Source: Epiperipatus broadwayi (taxonomy: Eukaryota; Onychophora; Udeonychophora; Euonychophora; Peripatidae). From it: a stretch of 64,000 nucleotides of DNA. Location of the stretch: the NCBI GenBank assembly GCA_028023455.1, contig JAQFVV010000013.1:9330411-9394410 (forward strand). The letters run 5' to 3'. A program made the position numbers and the translations under genes. Shown here piece after piece: positions 56,282 to 64,000 of this stretch (within the stretch, counting starts at the first letter, position 1; the number at the start of each line of letters is the position of its first letter). The notes beneath the pieces were generated by a model. That model was not told the DNA's origin and ran no database searches. It saw only the letters and a list, made by a program, of their open reading frames with translations.

Positions 56282-56418
56282 CTGTTCTGGAAGATTGATT
56301 CTTTCACCATTAATAAGAGTTAAAACTTTATTATCATCCATTACAGAATTCATGCTTTCAATCCATAATGTATCTACTGGACCATCAAAAATTATCCATT
56401 TTATATCAGGTTTTTCAT
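56282..56418 (-). CDS. DNAH2: Axonemal dynein heavy chain exon a: AAA2 Walker B
   Basis: The exon is 137 bp, with acceptor TTTTTCAG before 56418 and donor GTATGT at 56281-56276. Two bases complete a split aspartate codon, so the upstream exon must end in phase 1. It encodes KWIIFDGPVDTLWIESMNS, then VMDDNKVLTLINGERINLPE. The FDGPVD segment is the AAA2 Walker B and the NGERI turn is part of the second-strand insert. TLWIESMNSVMDDNKVLTLI is the form typical of DNAH2, where others have ALWIENMN or PMWIESLN. The previous exon (AAA2 P-loop) was not found up to 64000, so the upstream intron exceeds 7.5 kb. Confidence 0.96.
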
Positions 56419-57004
56419 CTGAAAAAGTTAAATTTACATTAATAATACAGATTCATCTTTCTATTTGTCTTAATAGTGTAATATTAAAATTCTTGGTTTA
56501 TAGTAACATTAGATGATGTAAGAAATCAGGAATAAAGTATCATTAAAAAATCATAAACAGATTAATTTAGAAACATGTATATTGGTCATTAATATTGAAG
56601 ATGAAATAAAGAACAAAATAATTACAACAAAATGGACAAACTTCACCAAATATTAATAAATGTACCATTGAAAACACTAAAAAATAAAGTAGATGATCAT
56701 CATCAATTTGAAGGTACCTAGTATAAAATATAATCACTTATAAAGATCTGTTTATTGGCCTACTTATCTTTCTTCCTGCCTACTTATATACCTATATGCA
56801 TGCTTCCTTTTTCTATTTATCTATCTATCTATCCATTAACCCATTTATTCGATAACCTACCTGCTTACTTAATTTTCCTGCCAGACTGCCTGCTTATTTA
56901 TTGATCAACCTATCTTCCCAGTTCCTAAGTGCCTGTCTATCTCTCTTTCTACCTATATAGACAAATTAATATGTAATTATAAAATAAAAGCTGATATAAA
57001 ATAT

Positions 57005-57305
57005 AAAAAAGAAACTGAAAATAAAATTAATTGTGGCAATTGCAATATGATTTACTATATAGGGAGATACTTACATAAAAGAGTGAAAGAACATAACAAT
57101 GCAATTAATAGAAGAAATGATGAATCCCATTAAATATATTCATTAATTAAAATATACCATATAATAGATTGTGTGAAAAATATAAAACCTTTAAACTAAA
57201 TTAAAGAACTTAATAGAAGGATAATATATAAATCTAATTATATTAACTATAACAAACATAACTGTATGAATATATATAAAACATCAATTAATTTAATTAA
57301 TAATT
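57005..57305 (+). pseudogene. PLE GIY-YIG nuclease fragment
   Basis: A single frame with two stops reads KINCGNCNMIYYIGRYLHKR, then VKEHNNAINR, SLIKIYHIIDC and IKELNRRI. The paired cysteines, YYIG and R-KEH are the PLE nuclease hallmarks. No RT or tail repeat was recognised around it. It represents a third PLE family. Confidence 0.78.
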
Positions 57306-57394
57306 GACTAATTAAAACTGAGTGGGAAATTATATAATATATTATTATATAAGTTTTTTTTATGTACATTTTGTATGATTGTTATACATAGTTT

Positions 57395-57455
57395 AATTAG
57401 GAAAGCCAGGAAAGAAAAAAAAGAAAGAACAGGGGAGAAAAAAGGGAGGAAAAAA
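57395..57455 (+). repeat. Short polypurine tract
   Basis: A/G only over about 55 bases (GGAAAGAAAAAA and GGGAGGAAAA blocks), just upstream of a LINE 3' fragment. Confidence 0.8.
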
Positions 57456-57529
57456 TTATCTTGTATGTTACATTTGTAAGCATCCGAGTTGTTTTTTTAT
57501 TATTATTGGTTGTAGTTACTTTTATGTAT

Positions 57530-58880
57530 ATAAAAAAGGACATTGCTATATATGCAACGTAAATTGCAGAAAGTAGAGAAGATATGGTAGTTATGTTGAA
57601 GACATGCACAAGAGTGAGTAAAAAGAGATGGGGATTAAATTCAGTAAAATAAAATCAAAAGTAATAATGACAAATGCCAGGGAAGGAAAAGAGAAATTTT
57701 TTTTATTGGGAGATATAAAGTTAGATATGGGGAATAGTTATAACTATTTGGGAATTGTCATAAGTAATCAGAGAAATTGCTTGGATGAATGGGAGAAAAA
57801 ATTGATAAATAAAGTGAAGAAAAGAAAGAGACTGGTAAAGAAATTAACAGTATTTTCATATAATAAATATGATGTAGCTAGAATTGTGTGGAAAGGAGTG
57901 GCAGTGGCAGGGTTAAATTATGGAAATAATGTGTTATGTGATAATAAAGGAGTGTTAGATTATTTAGAAAAAGAACAAAGAGAAGTAGAAAGATATGCAT
58001 TAGATACAGATGTGTGGTTGGAAAAGGAAGCAAGTCAAGAAGAAATGGGATGGTCAAGTTTTTATATGAGAGATGCAAAAAACAAAATGAAAATTTTTGG
58101 TAGATTGCAATTTATGGATAATAAGAGAATAGCCAAAATAGTATTTAATTGGATTATGAGTAAAAGACAGGCAACAGGATAGGTGAGAAAGGTAGTATGG
58201 TATGCAGAAGATTTGGATAAAGACTTTATATCAGTAAACTTATGCAAAAGGTGGGATGATTGTAATAGAATTGTAAGTGTTGTAGTGCCAAGGAATGGAA
58301 TAGAAGAATAGATGCATTAATAAGAAATAGGGAGTTAGAGAGGTGGAGAACTAGTATGGAAAGTAAAAAAAGTTTAAATATATATAGAAGTAAACAGAAT
58401 ATTGGATGCAAGTTAATTTATGATAATAGTGGGGAAAGTAGTTTATTGTTTAAGGCTTGAACAGCATCATTAACAACAAGGGAATATATACATAAAGGGA
58501 GAAATGTGAGTTATTTAGTCTGCAAGTTAGACAAGGAAGGCATAGAAAATATTAGGCATCTTTTAATTGAATGTAAATGTTTACAAGCAGAAAAGATGCA
58601 AATAATGAAGTTGTGGGAGAATAAATATAAACAAAGTGATTATTCAAAAAATGAATTCTTGGTTTTTATGCTAGCTTTGGAAAAAGGGTGATTTAGATAT
58701 AAAGGCCATAGAGTGGGCAAAGATAATATTGTGGAAATGGAATCGAATAGGATAGAGAAGAATATAAAAAAAACTTAGGGTAGGGAATGGAGAGGAAAGA
58801 TGGCTAACAGGTTTCTCTGGGCATAGTGGTTGAGAGATTCCTGAATCTGAGAAAAGAGAAGGCATAGTGTATTGCATGAA
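57530..58880 (+). pseudogene. Non-LTR retrotransposon 3' half (RT end plus C-terminal domain)
   Basis: The best frame (57628-58182, 184 codons) reads GIKFSKIKSKVIMTN, then NSYNYLGIVIS, KKRKRLVKK, and a VARIVWKGVAVAGLNYG block with QREVERYALD, characteristic of the region after the RT palm. The preceding DIAIYA-like remnant at about 57540 is the end of the catalytic motif; the aspartates are lost at the truncation. A stop at 58180 and further frame breaks follow. 58506-58691 carries SYLVCKLD, then ENIRHLLIECKCL, a C-x2-8-C-H-C-like finger. It is 5'-truncated and inactive. The clade is unresolved and distinct from the RTE copies. Confidence 0.8.
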
Positions 58881-58884
58881 GCTT

Positions 58885-61297
58885 TAAAATAATTTATATC
58901 ACAATAATAAGGGCAAAAAATATTTGTTAAAAACAGCTTTTTTGTAATATTCTTATATATAAATATATATCTAGTTATTGCTGTCTTATAATGATATTTT
59001 ATTTAAATTATATTTTGTGATTTACTTAAAAATATTTGAAAAAAAAAAAACAGCATAGTGGGTTAAAAAAATAATTTAATTATATTTACTATAAATTCTA
59101 CATAAATTTTTAGTTCATTAATTTTAATGAAAATAACTACCAATGTATTGATAAAAATGACATTTAAAGTGCTTATTGCATAAACAGTATATAATAAAAC
59201 AAAAACAACTATACCCCAATTCTATTTATAATAAGCTTGGGCAAACAGTGTTTATCAGATGATTGTGCATCTACATCTCTATCCAAAGACCAAGTTTCTG
59301 AATTTTGCTATCATAATACTTGAGATTTAAAGCTGAAAGTAATGCAGTTATGCATCTAATAAGCTAATGCTTGAAATAAAAAAAACATTCTAAAATTATT
59401 GAAATATACAGTTAATTACACTTCATCAGATCTATGTAACTGTTCAAACATTTTGACTTGGGTAGAAAACCTTATGGTTTTTTAATTTCGGGCTTTCCAC
59501 TTGAATAATAAAATAGAATCAAAGTTGATTACTAGATGCATAACTGAATTACTTCCCAAGTACTCAGTGCTAAAACCAAAAGCCAGACAGTGATCTGTGA
59601 ATAGGGATTTGTACACACTATTATCTAGTAATCACTTATTACTCAATTTTATTATAGATAGTACTAGAGTAAAATGCTGTTCTTGCTAAATCTACTACAA
59701 AATTATATAAAAATTTTAATATATTGTGCTTAATTAGTCTAATTTCAACAATATTTTACTCAATTCCTTTCATTAATAGTAGTGATCCATTCTATTACTT
59801 TATTTCAGAAATATCTATCTATTGTAAGTTTGACTAATCAGTGAACACTAAAGTATAGTGCTAACCAAGTCCAGAGACTAATTTCTGAATACTGGTTTGT
59901 CTTTAAGAGTAATGCACACATACACATAAAGCCATTTATTATTATGTGAATTACTATTCCTATTGCAGATGTTGGAATATAAGAGATTCACACAATTCTA
60001 TCTTTGATATAAGTCATTCTTAATAGAGGATTAAAGGAACCTAATATTTATAACTGAAGTCATTAATACCACATTTATGCAAATATAAAAGCAGACAAGA
60101 TTGTGTTCAAAACTATACACTTTAATCTCATATTATTAGCTTGAATAATATAAAAAAATAAAAGTTACATGTGAGAGTATGTGTAAATATAAAAACACAT
60201 CGATGAATTTGAATGACATTACTACCAGTATCTATTGATTTCTCAAACTTATAAAAATGGCTCTGGAGTAGAGTAACAGAATCAATTACTATTCCTAATA
60301 CTTAATTTTCCCTAATTATCTATATATGAAGGAAAAGGTAAAAATTCATTGTTTTTATGTCATTGCTTGTTTTTAGTTTTAAGCTTTAACTAATAACAAA
60401 TTGAGATTTACTGAAAAATTTATTATAGTTTCTCTTAGCCAAAAATATCTATCTTTAACCAAACGTAAATTAAAACTAAAGGCTTTAATACAAAGCAGAA
60501 AGCCATACTCACACTGAGGCAAAAGTAAAAAATGTGAAATCCATGTAAAGTTTATAATTGAAGTTATTTTTTAAAGTATTATTTTTGAGTCGACAAAAGC
60601 TAAAAAAAATATCATGACATCAGATTGCATTATGTTTTTCATGTAATGTTTTTTTACTTTTATACTAATCTTGGCTAAAGAATAAAAAAAAGTGCTTAGT
60701 CACTAAAAACTAAGAACATCAAAATTTATAAATATTAAGCTGTTGTAAGATCTAGATGAGTATGCAAGTAAGTTAAATGTAATTCAAAACATTAAGAAGT
60801 TTTTGAATTTCCGATTGTTAATTTGATAGTACAAAATAGAATAATATTTGGCTGCTAGATAAAAGGTGCAATATATCCAAAATATTCAGATGCATAAAAT
60901 GCAATCCAAAACTTTTTATTGATGTAGGTCATAAGCCAATAATCTGGGAATATAAATAAATGAGTACTGGATTGAGATTTATTAAACACTACTGTCTATT
61001 ATCATTGATTACTCAAACTTTTAATGGGTGATAGAACTGTATAGGTTTCTGTTATATCTGTAAATCATTGCCGATAAAAGTACTTTAGAAGTAAAATTGT
61101 GGGAAAATAAAAGTTATTATTCTAAGCATAGAAAAGTATGTGCGCACATAAATAAATAGCAAAAATTGAAAGGTATGTAATAGTTATCTAAAAACGAGTG
61201 TTAAATTATTGCAGAAGAAAACATAGTTAAATGAAGTGAGAAGGAAAAGACTAAAATTGTGTAAACTGTAAATAAACTTATGCTTTAAACAGAGTAA
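58885..61297. repeat. Gene-free stretch with ancient diverged repeats
   Basis: Three related blocks recur in the same orientation at about 59617-59697, 60218-60302 and 60988-61073. Each has a TATTACTCAA-like segment followed by a GTACTAGAGTAAA- or CTGGAGTAGAG-like segment. A possible fourth lies at 59925-60000. Spacing is irregular (about 600 and 770 bp). No coding similarity, and no dynein exon. Confidence 0.4.
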
Positions 61298-61782
61298 TGT
61301 TAAATCAAATTATAGAAACAAAATCCAAGATGGAAGTAAAGACTAATAAAAAGATTATGAATTCCTGAGGTGATAAGAAACTAGATTAATTAAAATAACT
61401 TTTAATTAATAGACAATGGAATGCGCGAGACTAAAATGCAGTTTGGAAGGAGAAAGTGATTCATTCTTTTCCTGAGAGCCGGAGTGAGTGCAAGGACTTT
61501 GTGAAATTACATTCACTCAGGAATATTGGATGCCACCCAGCCAACTCGGGGCTGAAGGTCAAAAGTACTGACTAGGGTAATGTACAACCCACCACGGGTT
61601 TATTTTTATTTCGTAAGCCTCCGGGTTTTGTAATAATATGATTGTGGGAAATCAGTAATATATGTATTATTTAATAGACTAATTATAGATCTGTAAACTA
61701 TACTAAAATTTATGTCAAATATAGCTAACATTTATTTTAAGTATTATTTGTAGTGATTTTAATATTTTGTAAAGACATAACA
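61298..61782 (+). mobile_element. 5' LTR of a Ty3/gypsy element
   Basis: The right border is set by the primer-binding site a few bases downstream. The sequence ends TAACA, and TGTTA at 61298 gives matching 5-bp inverted ends, making a 485-bp LTR. The second LTR lies beyond the window, so the left limit is a prediction. The central part (61420-61620) is the least AT-rich, with a CCACCCAGCCAACTCGGGGC block. Confidence 0.55.
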
Positions 61783-61785
61783 AAA

Positions 61786-61800
61786 TTGGCACAGTCGGTG
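61786..61800 (+). promoter_or_regulatory. Primer-binding site, tRNA-Ser type
   Basis: TTGGCACAGTCGGTG matches the TGGCGCAGTCGG site used by several arthropod gypsy-group elements (tRNA-Ser 3' end), with one substitution. It would prime minus-strand DNA synthesis. Confidence 0.75.
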
Positions 61801-61885
61801 TTTGAACTTTGTGGGTAGATTAATGAATAGTCAGTAATAAAAAGTTTCTTTTTCTTCAAGTAGCAAAAAAAGAAAAGAAAAAAAA

Positions 61886-62480
61886 ATGTTGATAGGGCAA
61901 GCTAGCATTGCAGAATTCGACATAGGTTGTCCGCAGAAATGGCCGTATTATGTAATGCAGTTGCAAAATTTTTTTCAAATTGAATTTAATTTGTGAAAAT
62001 GAAAAGAAAGTAGCCACATTTTTCTGTCTATCAGGGAAAAAGGTTATTGAAATAGCAAATAAACTTTTTCAGGGACAAATAACAGATCTAATTAGTTACG
62101 ATGAGTTAGTAAATAAGTTAACAGAATATTTCAGCCCTGAGCCATCATTATATGTAGCCAGACTAAACTTACGGAAATGAAAACAGGAGAGAAATGAATC
62201 CATTAAAGAGTATGATATCGCTCTACGTCAGCTAGCTAAAAATTGCAATTATGGCAATTTTGTAGACCAGATCTTAATAGATCAACTACTTTGGGGAATT
62301 TGTGATGAGAGATTAAGACAGTCTTTATTGTCAGAAGTAAAATTAACGTACGATAGTGCAATCCAAAAGGGGATTGTATACGAATCCGTAATAGACCAAG
62401 TAAGAGAATTTTCTAAAAAAGAAGAAAATAGTAGAATAGAGATTTATAAAATAAACAAGTATGAAAAAAAAAGATTTTAA
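61886..62480 (+). pseudogene. gag: gypsy gag (capsid), broken
   Basis: The frame opening at ATG 61886 (MLIGQASIAEFDIG) stops at 61994. Homology continues in the next frame from about 61980, after a T7 run, with a VATFFCLSGKK helix and a YFSPEPSLYVARLNLR block, crosses a stop at 62178, and then reads ESIKEYDIALRQLAKNC up to a stop at 62478. This order (NFF--L, FL---G---Y, F-R-Q---E-I--Y---LR-LA--C-F) is the Ty3/gypsy capsid pattern. One frameshift and one nonsense codon inactivate it. Confidence 0.85.
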
Positions 62481-64000
62481 AACTGATAATAAGTTTCTAG
62501 TTGAATGTTTTGCTTGCGGTAAAAAAGGCCATTTGGCAAAAGAATGCAGATTTAGAAAGGAACAATGTTATAATTGCGGTGGGAAGGGCCACATAGCAAA
62601 AGTATGTAAAAAAACGCAGAAAAAAATGAGTAGTAGAAAAGATTTTAAAATTAAGAAAAATAGTATTAAAAATAATAATGGACTGGATAACCAAGATCAG
62701 TTGTTTTTACAAATTTTAATGTTTCAGAAGAAAATTAAAATGGAAATAGATAGTGGGTCCGGGATTTCGTTAATTTCTAAAAAGTTGTGGAATGAAATAG
62801 TTATAGATAATCCCGGGATAGAATTACAAAAAGTATCGTTAAAAATTAAAGACGTAAATGGAAATCCCATTAAAATAGTAGGGAAAGTTAATGCAAAAAT
62901 AACTCATAGCAAAAGGAATTACGAACTTCCAGTATATGTAGTACAAAAAGATATTACTCCGTTAATAGGTCGTGATTGGTTTGATAAGTTGGGAATAAAA
63001 TTTTCAATAGTTAAAAAGATTTCAGTCGAGAATGAAATGTTAGTAAAATACCCAAAATTATTCACGGAGGAATTGGGGTTGATTGATACAAAACCGATTG
63101 AATTAAATCTAAGTGATAATGCAAAACCTTGTATTTGTAGACCCAGAAAAATACCGTTCGCGCAACGTAAAATGGCTGAGGAAAAAATTAATAAATTAGT
63201 TGAAACGGGGGTTTTGTCACCGATAGAAGAGTCGGAGTGGGCTACACCAGTGGTAATTTTAAACAAACCAGATGGTAGAATTAGAATATGCGGAGATTAT
63301 AGAACAACTGTGAATAAGTATTTAAATAAGGGTTCATATCCCATTCCCAATATTAGAGAAATATTAAGTAGCTTATCGAGTGCAAAATATTTTGCAAAGT
63401 TAGATTTGAATGCAGCCTATCACCAAATAAGAGTTACTGAAAATACAGCTCGTTTGTTAACATTGACAACCCAGTTTGGGCTTTTTAAATGTAACCGTTT
63501 ACCATTCGGAATAACATCGGCTCCGAATATTTTCCAAGCAAAGTTAAACGGAATATTAAATGGTATTGAAGGTGTACACCCATATTACGATGACATTTTA
63601 ATTGCAGAATCAACGTCGGGTAGGTTAGCTGAAAAAATTAAAGTTGTCTGTAAAAAGCTATGTAATGCAGGGGTTAAACTTAATTTGAAAAAAATGTGTA
63701 TGGGAAATGCAAGAAATAAAGTTTCTGGGGCATTTAATTACTAACAAAGGTAAAAAAACCTTTAACTGAAAAAATAAGTGCAGTTAAAAATGTAGACTCA
63801 CCTAAGAGTGTTAAACAGCTGCAAGCTTTCTTAGGACTGATAAATTTTTTTGAACCTTTTTAAAAAAATAAAGCCATGATAGCAGCACCACTGTACGAGT
63901 TGTTGAGGAAAGGTCAAAAGTGGACATGGAATGAAAGGCACGAACAAGCATTTAAGGCAGTTAAACAATTATTAACATCAGATTCTTTTTTAGTGCATTT
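62461..64000 (+). pseudogene. pol: gypsy pol: zinc knuckles, protease, RT (3' side cut by window)
   Basis: A 427-codon frame (62461-63744) carries two CCHC knuckles (CFACGKKGHLAKEC and CYNCGGKGHIAKVC), a protease active site DSGSGISLI, a GRDW-DKLGI linker and the RT: W-TPVVILNKPDGRIR, GDYRT, AKLDLNAAYHQI, LPFGI-SAPNIFQ and the catalytic YYDDILI. A shift near 63718 moves homology to another frame (FLGHLIT), a second shift follows near 63757, then QLQAFLGLINFF and a stop near 63860. Only three inactivating changes in about 1.5 kb make this the youngest-looking gypsy copy here. The fused gag/pol border lies in an A9 run (62464-62472). Confidence 0.93.

Noticed and set aside
57878-58411. Leucine-rich minus frames that look membrane-like
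   Set aside because: They are antisense shadows of the LINE coding sequence at 57.6-58.7 kb.
62497-63266. Minus frames within the gypsy pol
   Set aside because: Antisense shadows of a well-supported pol frame.
1-64000. CRISPR array, operons or bacterial signals
   Set aside because: Spliced dynein exons and animal retroelements show a eukaryotic nuclear locus; no regular direct repeats with unique spacers were seen.

Overview
The window is animal nuclear DNA. It is very AT-rich (roughly three quarters A+T by eye) and is built almost entirely of intron sequence and retroelement debris. The one host gene I can support is a minus-strand axonemal dynein heavy chain. Six exons with GT/AG borders and compatible phases (56282-56418, 33340-33477, 25805-25969, 25487-25728, 19227-19425, 10437-10661) encode about 370 consecutive residues running from the AAA2 Walker B region into AAA3. 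Residue-level resemblance is best to DNAH2, an inner-arm (I1/f) dynein heavy chain, so the organism has motile cilia or flagella. Introns range from 76 bp to 22.8 kb, and the gene runs off both ends. The species cannot be fixed; an invertebrate with an AT-rich, repeat-laden genome fits.

Layout from the left. 1-8 kb: two minus-strand copies of one decayed LINE (AP endonuclease plus RT), a SINE-like triplicated repeat, and a small tandem element with hammerhead ribozymes. 8-12.3 kb: three fold-back elements that also carry hammerhead motifs (a fourth, shortened copy lies at 1.7 kb), around the AAA3 Walker B exon. 13-17 kb: a perfect 186-bp palindrome, an RTE-like LINE, and a second ribozyme-bearing tandem dimer. 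21.5-23.7 kb: a wrecked Ty3/gypsy copy. 27-31.5 kb: a LINE relic, a probable solo LTR, and a head-to-head Penelope-like (PLE) fold-back. 35-38.7 kb: another PLE fold-back, a long AAT microsatellite and another RTE relic. 40-47.6 kb: further fold-backs, a possible DNA transposon and a PLE relic. 48.6-50.7 kb: a 2-kb palindrome. 52.5-55.6 kb: a nested PLE cluster. 57-58.9 kb: PLE and LINE 3' ends. 61.3-64 kb: a Ty3/gypsy element (LTR, tRNA-Ser-type primer site, gag, pol) cut off by the window end and carrying frameshifts.

The most notable theme is self-cleaving RNA. At least three unrelated small repeat families (2.9 kb; 8-12 kb; 15.5 and 54.8 kb) carry type I hammerhead ribozyme cores. These have the CTGANGA box, stem II, GAAA, a short self-complementary stem III, the cleavage triplet ending in H, and matching stem I strands. 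In two families the motifs recur in direct repeats 335 and 419 bp apart, the architecture of retrozymes. PLE ends at 13, 30-31, 35 and 53-54 kb carry a related fold with a variant core (TTGANAA-like). Almost every PLE copy is a fold-back whose 3' ends face outward.
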